From Proteus hauseri ATCC 700826 (GTDB lineage: Bacteria; Pseudomonadota; Gammaproteobacteria; Enterobacterales; Enterobacteriaceae), in assembly GCF_001654965.1 (NCBI RefSeq), contig NZ_LXEV01000014.1, forward strand, positions 1 through 64,000: a DNA stretch of 64,000 bases. Reading direction: 5' to 3'. Under the pieces are notes generated by a model, which was given only the letters and a program-made list of their open reading frames with translations, did not search any database and was not told where the DNA came from. Position 1 is the first letter of the stretch, and every line of letters starts with the position of its first letter. Shown here piece by piece: positions 44,610 to 55,953 of this stretch. The translations under genes and the position numbers were made by a program.

Positions 44610-46075
44610 CTGCAGAGCTATTAGTGAATGTCACTCCATCTGAAACCCGTGTTGCCTATATCAGCGGAGGCATACTTCAAGAAATTCATGTTGAAAGAGA
44701 AGCCAAACGTGGCATAGTCGGAAACATCTACAAAGGTCGGGTGAGTCGAGTTTTACCCGGGATGCAAGCTGCATTTATTGACATCGGGCTGGATAAAGCC
44801 GCTTTTTTACATGCTTCTGATATTATGCCTCACACCGAATGTATTGCTGGTGAAGAGCAAAAAAAATTCAATGTCCGTGATATTGCTCAGTTGGTTCATC
44901 AAGGGCAGGATTTAATTGTACAAGTTGTTAAAGATCCTCTTGGCACGAAAGGTGCACGTTTAACCACAGATATTACACTCCCTTCACGTTATTTAGTTTT
45001 TATGCCGGGCGCTTCTCATGTTGGTGTTTCTCAGCGTATTGAAAGTGAAGAAGAGCGAGAGCGTTTAAAGCTGTTAGTTGAAGAATATTGCGATGAAAAC
45101 GGTGGTTTTATTATTCGAACCGCGGCTGAAGGGGTGGGTGAGCACGAAATAAAACAGGATGCGGCTTTTCTTAAACGTTTATGGAATAAAATTATTGAAC
45201 GTAAGAAAAGAAATAAAACACGCATTCAAATTTATGGCGAATTGGCATTAGCACAACGTATTTTGCGTGATTTTGCGAGTTCTGAACTTGATAGTATTCG
45301 TGTTGATTCAAAACTTACCTATAATCAATTACAGGAATTTATTGGTGAATATATTCCTGAGTTAACGGCCAAGCTTGAATTGCACCAAGGTAATCAACCT
45401 ATTTTTGATCTTTATGGTGTTGAAAATGAAATTCAACGCGCATTAGAGCGTAAGGTTGAGCTGAAATCAGGTGGTTATCTTATCATCGATCAAACAGAAG
45501 CAATGACCACAATAGATATCAATACTGGCGCATTTGTGGGGCATCGTAATTTAGAAGAAACTATTTTTAATACTAATATTGAAGCAAGCCAAGCAATAGC
45601 CCGCCAATTAAGATTACGTAATTTAGGCGGCATCATTATTATTGATTTTATTGATATGAATAATGATGAGCATAAACGCAGAGTATTAGCTTCTCTTGAA
45701 CAAGCATTAAGTAAAGACCGAGTAAAAACCACGATTAATGGGTTTTCTCAGTTAGGGTTAGTTGAAATGACCCGTAAAAGAACTCGCGAAAGCCTTGAGC
45801 ATGTATTGTGTGACGATTGTCCAGCTTGCCAAGGTCGAGGAACGGTAAAATCAGTAGAAACAGTCTGCTATGAAATTTTACGTGAAATTGTGCGTGTCCA
45901 TAAAACGATAGATGCAGATCGCTTTCTTGTTTATGCCTCATCCGCCGTATCAGAAGCACTACGAAGTGAAGAATCTCACGCTTTGGCAGAAGTTGAAATT
46001 TTTGTTGGTAAGCAGGTTAAAGTACAAACAGAGCTACTTTATAGTCAGGAACAATTTGATGTGGTGATGATGTAA
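44606..46075 (+). CDS. rng: RNase G
   Basis: An endonuclease of the RNase E/G family that matures the 5' end of 16S rRNA and turns over some mRNAs. The 489-residue chain has the S1 domain (GNIYKGRVSRVLPGMQAAFIDIGLDKAAFLHASDI), the catalytic acidic pair in MTTIDINTGAFVG (about 300) and IIIDFIDM (about 345), and the zinc-link CPAC (CDDCPACQGRGTVKS). It overlaps maf. Confidence 0.96.
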   Translation: MTAELLVNVTPSETRVAYISGGILQEIHVEREAKRGIVGNIYKGRVSRVLPGMQAAFIDIGLDKAAFLHASDIMPHTECIAGEEQKKFNVRDIAQLVHQGQDLIVQVVKDPLGTKGARLTTDITLPSRYLVFMPGASHVGVSQRIESEEERERLKLLVEEYCDENGGFIIRTAAEGVGEHEIKQDAAFLKRLWNKIIERKKRNKTRIQIYGELALAQRILRDFASSELDSIRVDSKLTYNQLQEFIGEYIPELTAKLELHQGNQPIFDLYGVENEIQRALERKVELKSGGYLIIDQTEAMTTIDINTGAFVGHRNLEETIFNTNIEASQAIARQLRLRNLGGIIIIDFIDMNNDEHKRRVLASLEQALSKDRVKTTINGFSQLGLVEMTRKRTRESLEHVLCDDCPACQGRGTVKSVETVCYEILREIVRVHKTIDADRFLVYASSAVSEALRSEESHALAEVEIFVGKQVKVQTELLYSQEQFDVVMM

Positions 46076-46120
46076 TGGATACTCTTTTGTCATGATAATG
46101 ACGGTAGAAAGGAGACATAA

Positions 46121-46675
46121 ATGAAGCGGCTGCCAAAATACCTGTTATTACTAACGGTTTTTTGTCTCATTGTTTTTGCTTTAATTTTAAGCGGTTTTCG
46201 CTACTTTCTGCCAAGGCTTGATAATTATCGTCCTGAAATTGAAGCTTATCTAACAAAACAACTCAATAGCCCTGTTAGTATGGTTAAAATTAAAGGGGAA
46301 TGGCAAAATTTTGGTCCTGATATTCAAGTCGATTCACTTGTTATTAATAACAAAGATGTGGATGTTAGGGCTCAACAAATTACGTTTTCTTTTGATATCT
46401 GGCGTTCTCTTTTTGCTTTTCGTCCTTACTTTCGTGAACTCACCTTTGAACAGTTATACGTTAATTATCATCGCCCTATTTTTACAGGGCAAAGTGGTGA
46501 TATTACTTTAACTAAGCCTGATGATATCTCTTCTCTATTTTTTGAACAGTTCGACCGTTTTAAGTTGGTTAATAGCCGCTTTACTTTTCTTACCCCTTCG
46601 GGGGATACCAGCAGCTTAAACATCCCCCGAGTTAATGTGGTTAAACCAAAAAGATCGTCATCGGGCTCAGGGTGA
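46121..46675 (+). pseudogene. yhdP: YhdP, 5' part of a frameshifted gene
   Basis: YhdP is a long AsmA-like inner-membrane protein that moves phospholipids across the periplasm to the outer membrane, with TamB and YdbH. This first 184-codon piece has the N-terminal membrane helix (LLLLTVFCLIVFALILSGFRYFLP) and the start of the beta-groove domain, ending near ...SSLNIPRVNV, where E. coli YhdP continues IPQLTWLN. The frame is lost at the CCCCC run 46624-46628; with one C less it would read NIPELMWLNQKD and join the second piece. It could be a true mutation, a slippage site or a sequence error. Confidence 0.8.
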
Positions 46676-49600
46676 GGTAACTCTTGATACATTGCTTAAT
46701 CATTATGGTGGAATGAAGGTTCGTCTTGATCTCTACACCAATGATAAAGGGTTGATAGATAATGGTAAAATTTTCGTTACTGCGGATGATGTTGATATAT
46801 CACCGTGGTTAAGCCAATGGGTAAAAAGTAATAGTGGTCTTGATGAGGCGAAAGCCAGCTTATCTAATTGGATTGAAATAACACAAGGGCGTATTACTGG
46901 CAGCCAGTTGCAAATCCACCAAGGTGAAATGGATTGGCAAAGTGAAGGGGTTTCACACGTATTAAATGTAGAAGATCTTATTTTGCGAATGAGACGGCAA
47001 GAAAATGGCTGGCTTGCAGATATTCCTTATACACGAAAAATTACGATGGATGGTAAAGAGTGGCCCGATGGTTATTTAGCGGTGCTCTATCAGCCAAAAG
47101 AGAAAGAGCGTGATGAAGCTTGGCGGATCCGAGCTAAAAATATAGAACTAGATAGTTTATATGCTGTATTGCCTCTATTTTCATTTTTAACGCCAGACTT
47201 TGTGCGCCAATGGCAATATCGTCAATTTTCGGGTTTAGTAAGTGATTTTGCTTTAGACCTTACGCCGGCTAATTTTGAACAAAGTGCCATTGATATGCGT
47301 TGGCAAGATGTTAGTTGGAAACGTTGGCAGGAGATCCCATCAGTCGAGCATTTTGATGGTCGCCTAAAAGGTAACTTACAAGGTGGTGAGCTAGATTTTT
47401 CTTTAACCAATAGTCAGGTTGATACAGGCGAGTTATTTAAAGCCCCGCTTGAGATTGAGAAAGGAAATGGAACAATTTATTGGCAATATAAAGAGGATGA
47501 TTTATCTCTTTGGAGCCAAAAATTAGATATTCAAGCAACGTCAGCATGGGTGACGGGTGATTTTCGCTATGAGAAAAAAGGCGACGATCAATTATTGTCT
47601 ATTTTGTCTGGTATCAGAGTTAGCAATGCTGGTGATACATGGCGTTATTTACCTGAGCAGTATGTGGGTAAAAGTTTAACGCAGTATCTTTCTGATGCGA
47701 TTATTACAGGTAATATTGAGAATGCGACTTTTATTTTTCATGGTGATCCGGTGGATTTCCCTTTTGAAAAACATAATGGTTGGTTCCAAGTTTATGCTCC
47801 TGTAAAGCAGGCAACATTTAAATTTGATAATGAATGGCCTGCGTTGTTTAATCTTGATATTAATTTAGATTTTCGCAATCAAGGGCTGTGGATGTCGGCA
47901 GATAAAGCCAAAGTAGGTAATGCTTCTGCATCGAATTTAACGGCTGTTATCAGTGATTATGCACAAGAAAAAATAGTGATTGATGCCGATATTGTTGCAA
48001 CAGGTGATGAATTAAAAGATTATTTTCTCGATTCTCAAATGGCGAGTATTGGCCATACTCTTGAAGAACTGAAAGTTGCTGGCAATATTAATGGCACGCT
48101 GAAGCTTGATATTCCTTTTAATGGTGAAGATGTGGTTGCAAGTGGTGATATCAATCTAAAAAATAATGATGTCACACTCGCGTTTATGGATACCACGTTA
48201 AAGGGCGTAACAGGTCAATTTCGTTATAACAATGATAAACTTGAAAGCGATATATTAACGGGAAATTGGTTTGGACAGCCGCTCTCTTTTTCATTTACAA
48301 GCCACAATAATAGCGATGTTTATCAAGTAGATGTTGGGTTAAAAGGCCTGTGGGATATGCAAAAAATTCAAGGTCTGCCATCAGATATTCAACGTCAAAT
48401 AAGCGGTGTGCTACCTTGGAATGGGAAGGTGAAAGTTCATTTACCTGAGACCGGTGATGTTAATTATCAAGTTGATTTAACTGGAAATGTGAATGGATTA
48501 ACCAGTAAATTGTCTGCACCTGAAACACAAGATTTTAAAGCATCACCACCAATAATTATTTCTGCTAAAGGTAATAGCGAAAAATTAAATATTGATGTGA
48601 ACGCGGATAATTTGTGGGCACTAAATAGCGAATGGTTGCTTGGAAAACAGTTACGTTTATTACGTGGTAATCTTGCTTCAGCATCAATTAAATTACCAAA
48701 GCTTACTGAACAAGAAAGATTAACAATTGAACTTATAGGATTAAATGGCGATAAATGGCTGCCTACTTTAGTCGCTTTTTCTGCATTAACACCTTCTGAA
48801 AATGAAATCAGTTTCCCTGATAATATTCATATCAGCTTACCAGAGCTTAATTTTGCAGGACAAAAATGGCGTGATCAGCAATCTGAAATTATGAGAGTTA
48901 ACGATGGTATAAAATTCTCTTTTTCAGGTAGTGAATTACGCGGTGATATGTTTATACCTACGACAACAGCACCTTGGCAAGTTAATGTTAATTATCTCTA
49001 TTTTAATGGAGAGCAGTCTTCTGAAGAAGAAAAAACATTGAAAATAGCAATGGATCCTACAAGTAAACCTGCTGCATTCTCAGTGAAAAATATACCTTCT
49101 GTCGAGTTTGAATGTAAAGAGTGTTGGGTTAACGGATTGCTGTTAGGCAACATTAAAGCGTCTATGCAACAGAGCAATGGTACGTTATTTCTGACAAACG
49201 GTAAATTGGTCAATAGCAGCGGGGAATTATCCGTCACGGGTGTGTGGTCTGAAAATGCAGCTGGACAAAATAACACTAAACTCAGTGGGAAACTGAAAGC
49301 AGAAGAAATTGATGAAATGGCGGCCTATTTTGGTTATATCGTGCCAATTATTCAATCCCCACTTTCGGCTGATTTTTCATTACAGTGGCACAATACACCG
49401 TGGAATTTTGATTTAGCGACGTTGAATGGAGAAGTTAAATCGTTATTAGGTAAGGGACGTATAGAACGAGTCAATGTAGGACAAGCAGGGAAACTATTGC
49501 GCCTTGTGAGTTTTGATGCGTTATTGCGTAAATTACAATTCGATTTCAGAGATACTTTTAGTGATAATTTTGAATATGATTCTATTAAGAGCGAAATCAT

Positions 49601-49922
49601 CATTAAGCAAGGTGTGATGAACGCCGACAGTGTTCGTATCGATGGGGTAATTGCCGATATTGTTATTACAGGGCAAGTTGATTTAATTGAGCGTAAAATG
49701 GATCTACAAGTTGTGGTAACCCCAGAGATTTCAGCTACAGTAGGAGTAGCTACTGCTTTTGCTATTAATCCAATTGCAGGTGCTGCGGTATTCGCGGCAT
49801 CAAAAGTTCTTGGCCCACTTTGGAGTAAGATTTCAGTAATACGTTATCATGTGACCGGAACTATGGAACAACCTAAAATCGACGAAGTACTGCGTCAGCT
49901 CAAGGAGAATCAGGCGTTATGA
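46635..49922 (+). pseudogene. yhdP: YhdP, main part after the frameshift
   Basis: The remaining 1,095 codons of YhdP, in the +1 frame to the first piece. The repeating AsmA-type beta segments and the C-terminal PEISATVGVATAFAINPIAGAAVFAASKVLGPLWSKISVIRYHVTG, nearly identical to E. coli YhdP, are intact, so there has been little decay after the frameshift. The joined length (about 1,267 codons) equals the E. coli protein (1,266). Without the N-terminal helix this part would not be anchored. The stop overlaps the nitrilase-family ATG by 4 bases. Confidence 0.82.
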
Positions 49923-50779
49923 AAAAAGTTAATGTCGCACTTTTGCAGCTTTGTAGCGGAAAAAATATAAAAAATAATCTGGCGCAAATAGAGCAACAGA
50001 TTAAGCAATTACCCGATTCAGTTGAACTTGTGTTAACCCCTGAAAATGCGTTACTTTTTTCGAGTGCTAAAGATTATCATAAACATGCTGAAATTCAGGG
50101 TGAAGGGCCTTTACAAGATGCTATTGCTAAAATGGCACAGCGTTATAAAGTGTGGATCCTTGTGGGTTCTATGCCTTTAATTAGTCGTGATGACCCAAGC
50201 CAAATTACCAGTAGTAGTTTAGTATTTGATAACGAAGGTGTTATTCGTGCTCGTTATGACAAAATTCATATGTTTGATGTGAGTATTGATGATGAGCAGG
50301 GCGAATATAATGAATCTGCTATTTATCAACGCGGTGAACGTTTAACTGTTGTTGATACTCCTGTTGGTAAGTTAGGCCTAACTATTTGTTATGATTTACG
50401 TTTCCCTGGTATTTTCCAAGCATTAAGAGAAAAAGGTGCTGAAATTATTTCTGTACCTGCCGCATTTACTCGTTTAACAGGAAAAGCGCACTGGGAACCA
50501 CTGCTACGTGCTCGTGCAATAGAAAACCAATGTATTATCTTGGCTCCTGCACAAGTTGGTACTCATGATACGCGTCGCACTTGGGGCCATACGATGGCAG
50601 TTGACGGTTGGGGGAAGGTCTTGAAAAAGAATCCTGATGCCGTAAGTGCACTAACGCTGAATATTCGCGTTGATAGTTTAGATGGTATGCGTGAACAGAT
50701 ACGGGTTGTGAAACATAATCGCTTTCGCCCGAAACTGACTCACTTAATAAAAAAAGTTAAGGATAAAAAAGAATTATGA
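49919..50779 (+). CDS. Nitrilase-superfamily amidohydrolase (Nit1-like)
   Basis: A 286-residue carbon-nitrogen hydrolase with the Glu-Lys-Cys triad: Glu in [10 protein letters not shown] (about 42), Lys in YDKIHMFDV (about 116) and Cys in [15 protein letters not shown] (about 158). The sequence resembles deaminated glutathione amidase (Nit1), which repairs deaminated glutathione. The gene is not between yhdP and tldD in E. coli but is so placed in other gammaproteobacteria. It is coupled to yhdP and tldD by 4-base overlaps at both ends. Confidence 0.88.
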   Translation: MKKVNVALLQLCSGKNIKNNLAQIEQQIKQLPDSVELVLTPENALLFSSAKDYHKHAEIQGEGPLQDAIAKMAQRYKVWILVGSMPLISRDDPSQITSSSLVFDNEGVIRARYDKIHMFDVSIDDEQGEYNESAIYQRGERLTVVDTPVGKLGLTICYDLRFPGIFQALREKGAEIISVPAAFTRLTGKAHWEPLLRARAIENQCIILAPAQVGTHDTRRTWGHTMAVDGWGKVLKKNPDAVSALTLNIRVDSLDGMREQIRVVKHNRFRPKLTHLIKKVKDKKEL

Positions 50780-52221
50780 GTTTAGCTGTTGTCAGCGAAA
50801 GTCTGTTGGAAGCGAACCAACTCAGTCTGGATGATTTAGCATCTACACTTGAACAGCTTGCACAGCGTCAAATTGATTATGGTGATCTTTATTTTCAGTC
50901 TAGCTACCACGAAGCGTGGATCTTAGACGATCAAATTATTAAAGATGGCTCTTACAATATTGATCAAGGGGTAGGTGTTAGAGCCATTTACGGTGAAAAA
51001 ACCGGTTTTGCTTATGCTGACCAGTTAACACTTAATGCACTTAATCAAAGCGCTGCAGCTGCACGAAGCATTGTTCAAGCTCAGGGAAATGGTCGTATTC
51101 ATACCTTGGGTGCTATTCAACATTCTCCGTTGTATAGCTTAAGTGATCCGCTGCAAAGTCTTTCTCGCGAAGAAAAAATTGCTTTATTACATGAAGTCGA
51201 TAAAGCTGCTCGCGCTGAAGACAAGCGCGTAAAACAGGTTAATGCTTCTTTAACCGGCGTTTATGAACATATTTTAGTTGCAGCAACAGACGGTACATTA
51301 GCCGCTGATGTGCGTCCTCTCGTTCGCCTTTCCGTTAGTGTGTTGGTTGAAGAAGATGGCAAACGCGAGCGTGGCGCAAGCGGGGGTGGTGGTCGTTTTG
51401 GTTATGATTATTTCTTAACGAAAATTGACGGTGAAAGCCACGCTGTAACTTATGCCCGTGAAGCCGTGCGTATGGCATTAGTTAATTTATCTGCAATAGC
51501 TGCACCTGCTGGTACAATGCCTGTTGTACTTGGCGCAGGATGGCCGGGTGTTTTACTTCATGAAGCAGTGGGGCATGGTTTAGAAGGCGATTTTAATCGT
51601 CGAGAAACCTCCGTATTTTCTGGTCGTCTTGGTGAAAAAGTGACTTCTGAGCTTTGTACTATTGTTGATGATGGTACGATAGAAGGTCGTCGTGGCTCAG
51701 TAGCGATAGATGATGAAGGTGTACCCGGTCAATATAACGTGTTGATCGAAAACGGCATCTTAAAAGGCTATATGCAAGATAAGATGAATGCGCGCTTAAT
51801 GGGTGTTGCCCCTACAGGTAATGGTCGCCGTGAATCTTATGCACACCTTCCTATGCCGCGTATGACAAACACTTATATGTTAGCTGGTAGCTCTTCACCT
51901 GAAGAAATTATTGCTAGCGTTGAGCGTGGAATTTACGCGCCAAACTTTGGTGGTGGGCAAGTGGATATCACTTCAGGTAAATTCGTTTTCTCAACCTCGG
52001 AAGCGTATTTAATTGAGAATGGCAAAATTACTAAACCTATTAAAGGCGCAACATTAATTGGTTCTGGTATTGAAGCGATGCAGCAAGTTTCTATGGTTGG
52101 TAACGATTTAGCCTTAGATAAAGGTGTTGGTGTTTGTGGTAAAGAAGGTCAAAGCTTGCCTGTTGGTGTGGGTCAACCCACACTGAAGCTTGATAAAATT
52201 ACTGTCGGCGGAACCGCTTAA
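50776..52221 (+). CDS. tldD: TldD, metalloprotease subunit
   Basis: The zinc-containing subunit of the TldD/TldE protease, which degrades unfolded peptides, matures microcin B17 and cleaves the CcdA antitoxin. The [15 protein letters not shown] motif (about 262) gives the HExxxH-type zinc site, and [14 protein letters not shown] and [16 protein letters not shown] match E. coli. Its partner PmbA is encoded at 53922. Confidence 0.96.
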   Translation: MSLAVVSESLLEANQLSLDDLASTLEQLAQRQIDYGDLYFQSSYHEAWILDDQIIKDGSYNIDQGVGVRAIYGEKTGFAYADQLTLNALNQSAAAARSIVQAQGNGRIHTLGAIQHSPLYSLSDPLQSLSREEKIALLHEVDKAARAEDKRVKQVNASLTGVYEHILVAATDGTLAADVRPLVRLSVSVLVEEDGKRERGASGGGGRFGYDYFLTKIDGESHAVTYAREAVRMALVNLSAIAAPAGTMPVVLGAGWPGVLLHEAVGHGLEGDFNRRETSVFSGRLGEKVTSELCTIVDDGTIEGRRGSVAIDDEGVPGQYNVLIENGILKGYMQDKMNARLMGVAPTGNGRRESYAHLPMPRMTNTYMLAGSSSPEEIIASVERGIYAPNFGGGQVDITSGKFVFSTSEAYLIENGKITKPIKGATLIGSGIEAMQQVSMVGNDLALDKGVGVCGKEGQSLPVGVGQPTLKLDKITVGGTA

Positions 52222-52251
52222 TTGTTGCTATAGTTATCTATACGTATTTTT

Positions 52252-52279
52252 AAAACTCCATCAAATGATGGAGTTTTTT
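52252..52279 (+). terminator. Intrinsic terminator after tldD
   Basis: AAAACTCCATCA (52252-52263) and TGATGGAGTTTT (52266-52277) form a 12-bp stem followed by TT. It separates tldD from the barnase gene. Confidence 0.8.
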
Positions 52280-52314
52280 ATCAGAATCATAGTTATAGTT
52301 AAAGGAGCTAACGA

Positions 52315-52815
52315 ATGGGGAAACGTTTATTACCGGTATTTATTGTTGTCGCAGTGCTATTTGGTGTTTTTTATAAAGGTTTATTGTCTGAAACCCAAGC
52401 ACCTGTCTCAACGTCATCAACGTCTATTTCTACATTACCAAGCAGTAACACGAATAAACCCGCACAGATCCCTTTACCAATTGATGAAAAAACACAAGCT
52501 AATAAAGTTGCTGATTATTTACAGCGCCATCAGCAGTTGCCAGATTTTTATCTAACGAAAAAAGAAGCTAGAGCAAATGGCTGGGATGCAAAAGCCGGTA
52601 ATTTATGCGAAGTATTACCCGGCAGAGCAATTGGGGGTGATCGTTTTATGAATCGCGAAAAGCAGCTTCCTGAAAAAAGTGGTCGTCAATGGTTTGAGGC
52701 AGATGTGAATTATCACTGTGGACATCGTGGCAGTGATAGATTGCTGTATTCTAATGATGGGTTGATTTATTTAACGACAGATCATTATCGCACTATGACA
52801 AAAGTTGCTCCCTAA
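52315..52815 (+). CDS. Barnase-family ribonuclease, exported
   Basis: A 166-residue guanyl-preferring ribonuclease. The N-terminus has a hydrophobic signal or anchor (LLPVFIVVAVLFGVFY) and a Ser/Thr-rich spacer; residues 61-165 align with barnase: ADYLQRHQQLPDFYLTKKEARANGW, GGDRFMNREKQLP and WFEADVNYHCGHRGSDRLLYS...TTDHYRTMTKV. All barnase active residues have counterparts: Lys82, Arg114, Glu128, Arg138, Arg142 and His157. GGAG precedes the start and the stop overlaps the barstar ATG. It may act outside the cytoplasm, with barstar protecting the cell. Confidence 0.92.
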   Translation: MGKRLLPVFIVVAVLFGVFYKGLLSETQAPVSTSSTSISTLPSSNTNKPAQIPLPIDEKTQANKVADYLQRHQQLPDFYLTKKEARANGWDAKAGNLCEVLPGRAIGGDRFMNREKQLPEKSGRQWFEADVNYHCGHRGSDRLLYSNDGLIYLTTDHYRTMTKVAP

Positions 52816-53084
52816 TGCAGAAAATAATTTTTGATTTTGCAAGGCTTCCCAATATGGAAGCGTTTTATCTTAGCTTTGCTAAGCAGTTCGATCTACCTAA
52901 TTACTTTGGTAATAATTTAGATGCATTATGGGATGTATTAACTGGGGAAATCGCATTACCTGTGCAGGTGGTTTTTAAGCATTTTCCTCAACACTCGCCG
53001 GTTTTCCAGCCGTTGATCGTGCTGATGCAAGAAACCCAAATTGAATTAGGTGATGCACTTTTTCAATTCATATGTGAAGAGTAA
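52815..53084 (+). CDS. Barstar-family ribonuclease inhibitor
   Basis: An 89-residue cytoplasmic inhibitor. YFGNNLDALWDVLTGEIALP is the barstar helix that fills the barnase active site, with Asp36 and Asp40 at the positions of barstar Asp35 and Asp39. It overlaps the barnase gene by one base, so the two are made together. E. coli keeps only an inhibitor-like gene (yhcO) in this area. Confidence 0.92.
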   Translation: MQKIIFDFARLPNMEAFYLSFAKQFDLPNYFGNNLDALWDVLTGEIALPVQVVFKHFPQHSPVFQPLIVLMQETQIELGDALFQFICEE

Positions 53085-53101
53085 CAAATAACATCCTTAG
53101 T

Positions 53102-53151
53102 CCCGAAAACAGCAGTGATAGTCTCATTTTCACTACACTGCGTTTTCAGGG
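53102..53151. terminator. Hairpin between barstar and darP genes
   Basis: CCCGAAAACAGCAGTG and CACTGCGTTTTCAGGG form a long imperfect stem with a 18-base loop between two convergent genes. It may act as a shared terminator, though the T runs are short. Confidence 0.45.
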
Positions 53152-53173
53152 GCATAAGGGTAAAGCGTAGGCT

Positions 53174-53734
53174 TTACGCTGATTCAGAAAGATCTTTCAA
53201 ATACTGAAACAATAAACGAAATGATTTTGGTGGTTTATTGCCTTCTTTTTCTTTCTTGGCATTTCGGATAAGTGTACGTAATTGTTGACGATCTGCCATT
53301 GGATAAAGTTCGACAACGTCTTCAATCACTTCATTGCCACCTTCAATAAGGCGAATGCGCAGATCTTCTAATTTATGTAACACTAGAATCTGTTGGTTAT
53401 GACGATTTTTAAGTTTGTCTAACGCCTGGCGAATAGGATCTTCATCAACGTTACGCAGTAATTTACCTATATATTGGATTTGGCGACGGCGTGCTTCACG
53501 CTGTACTTTTTGCGCTAATTGAATGGATGCGAGTAATTTCTCATCGAGTGGGATCCGCTCTAACTCTTGAGCACTTAATTCAACCAGTTCGGTGCCTAAT
53601 TTTTTCAGTACTTCAGCATCACGTTTGATTTCACTTTTGCTGACCCAGATGATTTCTTCATCTTCTTCTTCTTCTGATGATGTGTTGTCAAATTCAGGGT
53701 CAAGGTAATGCCACTCTTCTGGCTGCTTTGCCAT
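53174..53734 (-). CDS. darP: DarP (YjgA), 50S ribosome assembly factor
   Basis: A late 50S subunit assembly factor. The 186-residue charged protein matches E. coli Yjg[12 protein letters not shown], an acidic run, [32 protein letters not shown] and [24 protein letters not shown]. The start at 53734 is preceded by AGGA; longer readings upstream are rejected. It is convergent with barstar and divergent from pmbA, as in other Enterobacterales where it lies next to pmbA. Confidence 0.94.
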   Translation of the reverse strand: MAKQPEEWHYLDPEFDNTSSEEEEDEEIIWVSKSEIKRDAEVLKKLGTELVELSAQELERIPLDEKLLASIQLAQKVQREARRRQIQYIGKLLRNVDEDPIRQALDKLKNRHNQQILVLHKLEDLRIRLIEGGNEVIEDVVELYPMADRQQLRTLIRNAKKEKEGNKPPKSFRLLFQYLKDLSESA

Positions 53735-53921
53735 AATAAAAATTCCTGTTGCAGAGTAAGCCGGGAGTGCGATTTGGTGAATGACCAAAAGCCCGACGGG
53801 TGATAACATTCATATATCTTCTATTGTAACTGGGAAAATCGCTTGTTGACCACCTGTCAATTGATTTACTTTACTAAAAATAAGTAAAAAGTGATGTTCT
53901 CCTTAGGAAAAATGGTTCTCA

Positions 53922-55250
53922 ATGAATAATTCAGATCAGGTAAAACAGCTGGAAGACGCTGTTTCGCTCGCTTTAGAGCTAGCAGCAAAGCAGTGTGACA
54001 GTGCTGAAGTGGCAATTAATAAATCAACAGGCATTAGCGTGAGTACGCGTTATGGTGAAGTTGAGAATGTTGAATTTAATAGCGATGGTGCTTTAGGCAT
54101 CACGGTTTATCAACAACAACGTAAAGGTAGTGCCTCTTCCACAGATTTAAGTCCTGATGCGATTAGACGTGCTGTACAAGCTGCTGTTGATATTGCACGT
54201 TATACGTCAGTTGACCCTTACGCAGGTCCTGCTGATAAAGAACTACTGGCATTTGATGCGCCTTTTTTGGATCTTTATCATCCTGCTGAAGTGACGGCCG
54301 ATAAAGCGATAGAACTGGCTTCTCGTGCAGAAAAAGCGGCTTTAGACTGCGACAAACGTATTATTAATACTGAAGGTGGTAGTTTTAATAGCCACAGTGG
54401 TACGCGTGTATTTGGTAATAGTCTTGGGTTACTAAAAAGTTATTCTTCCTCTCGTTATTCAATGTCTAGCTGTGTAATAGCAAAAGAAGGCGAAGATATG
54501 GAGCGTGACTATGCTTATACCATTAGTCGTCGTTTTGATGGCTTAGAGACGCCTGAGTGGGTAGGTAAAGAGTGCGCGCGCCGTACACTGTCGCGTCTTT
54601 CTCCTCGTAAGCTTTCTACCATGAAAGCGCCAGTTATTTTCTCTTCTGAAGTTGCAACGGGTATTTTCGGTCATTTGGTTGCCGCAATCAGTGGCAGCAT
54701 GATTTATCGTGAATCTTCTTGCTTGTTAGATAGCTTAGGCAAACAGATTTTTCCCCAATGGCTGAATATTCAAGAGCGTCCACATTTAATGGGGGGGCTT
54801 GCTTCAACTCCATTTGATAGTGAGGGCGTTCGTACTATGGATGCTGACATTATTAAAAACGGTGTATTGCAAGAATGGTTACTGACAACTTATTCAGCAA
54901 GAAAATTAGGTTTAAAAAGTAATGGCCATGCTGGTGGTATTCATAATTGGTATATTCCAGGGCAAGGTCTGTCATTTGATGCGCTATTAAAAGAGATGGG
55001 CACTGGACTGGTTGTGACTGAACTGATGGGGCAAGGGGTAAGTACTGTAACCGGTGATTATTCTCGTGGCGCAAGTGGTTTTTGGGTTGAAAACGGCGAA
55101 ATTCAGTATCCGGTTAGCGAAGTGACTATCGCTGGGAATTTAAAAGATATGTGGGCGAATATTGCCACTATTGGTGATGATATTGAAACCCGTAGTAATA
55201 TTCAGTGTGGTTCGCTGTTATTGCCAGAAATGAGTATTGCGGGTGAATAA
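53922..55250 (+). CDS. pmbA: PmbA (TldE), protease partner of TldD
   Basis: The non-catalytic subunit of the TldD/E protease, needed for microcin B17 maturation. The 442-residue chain follows E. coli PmbA: ...[44 protein letters not shown] and [14 protein letters not shown]-type ending ([31 protein letters not shown]). It is divergent from darP and is ended by a 12-bp stem terminator at 55277. Confidence 0.95.
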   Translation: MNNSDQVKQLEDAVSLALELAAKQCDSAEVAINKSTGISVSTRYGEVENVEFNSDGALGITVYQQQRKGSASSTDLSPDAIRRAVQAAVDIARYTSVDPYAGPADKELLAFDAPFLDLYHPAEVTADKAIELASRAEKAALDCDKRIINTEGGSFNSHSGTRVFGNSLGLLKSYSSSRYSMSSCVIAKEGEDMERDYAYTISRRFDGLETPEWVGKECARRTLSRLSPRKLSTMKAPVIFSSEVATGIFGHLVAAISGSMIYRESSCLLDSLGKQIFPQWLNIQERPHLMGGLASTPFDSEGVRTMDADIIKNGVLQEWLLTTYSARKLGLKSNGHAGGIHNWYIPGQGLSFDALLKEMGTGLVVTELMGQGVSTVTGDYSRGASGFWVENGEIQYPVSEVTIAGNLKDMWANIATIGDDIETRSNIQCGSLLLPEMSIAGE

Positions 55251-55276
55251 GACCTAAAGGGTATTTATAGCCATTA

Positions 55277-55302
55277 ATCTCAGCCCATTGATGGGCTGAG
55301 AT
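55277..55302. terminator. Hairpin after pmbA
   Basis: ATCTCAGCCCAT (55277-55288) and ATGGGCTGAGAT (55291-55302) form a perfect 12-bp stem between convergent pmbA and rnk. T runs are short. Confidence 0.6.
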
Positions 55303-55368
55303 ATCGCGTTTATTGATGTAGTTTAACAGTAATTAAAACAAAAATAAGACACGAACCTTCAGCGCTGC

Positions 55369-55779
55369 TTAACGGTGATATTCACCAGCGGCTTCCGGTT
55401 GATAAAGAATTTCTAACACTTTCACCTTGGTTTCAAGGCCGTTTGGCAACTTCCAGCTGATCTCATCATTAATGGTTAAACCCAGTAATGCTGCTCCCAT
55501 AGGTGCCATTACAGATAGCTCTGTAGTACTGTCTTTTAATGATGCAGGGTAAACTAAAGTACGTGTACGCTCTTCATTATTTTTTAAGTCCATAAAACGG
55601 ACTTTGCTGTTCATGGTAACGATATTCGCTGGGATGTCAGCGGGTGCTACAATGTCAGCACGGTCTAACTCTTCATTTAGCGCTTCTGCAATTGGGCTAT
55701 CTGCAAATGCAGGTTGCTCTAGTAATGAATCTAAACGTTCTGCATCAAGTTCGTTGATGATAATTGTTGGCTTTGTCAT
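55369..55779 (-). CDS. rnk: Rnk, nucleoside diphosphate kinase regulator
   Basis: A 136-residue protein of the GreA/Rnk family with a short N-terminal coiled coil and an FKBP-like domain; it binds RNA polymerase and modulates nucleotide pools. [33 protein letters not shown] and [14 protein letters not shown] match E. coli. The start at 55779 is preceded by GGAG. A strong hairpin lies 28 bases upstream. In E. coli rnk lies elsewhere on the chromosome. Confidence 0.93.
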   Translation of the reverse strand: MTKPTIIINELDAERLDSLLEQPAFADSPIAEALNEELDRADIVAPADIPANIVTMNSKVRFMDLKNNEERTRTLVYPASLKDSTTELSVMAPMGAALLGLTINDEISWKLPNGLETKVKVLEILYQPEAAGEYHR

Positions 55780-55806
55780 ACCACACTCCAATTTATTCCA
55801 ATGCAA

Positions 55807-55841
55807 AACAACACCCCCACGGGTTAGGTGGGGGTGTTGTT
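55807..55841 (-). terminator. Terminator between npr and rnk, possible rnk attenuator
   Basis: AACAACACCCCCAC (55807-55820) and GTGGGGGTGTTGTT (55828-55841) form a perfect 14-bp GC-rich stem. On the minus strand it is followed by TTTTGC. It ends the rpoN-npr operon and lies just 28 bases before the rnk start. Confidence 0.8.
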
Positions 55842-55953
55842 AAACTCATATAGAGATAATAGGCGGTTCTGTATAAAAAAGAAAGAGACGGTGATCACGA
55901 TCTCTTTCAAGTACTTTTGTTAAGAAATGCTAATCTATTGTTTTCTATTATGA

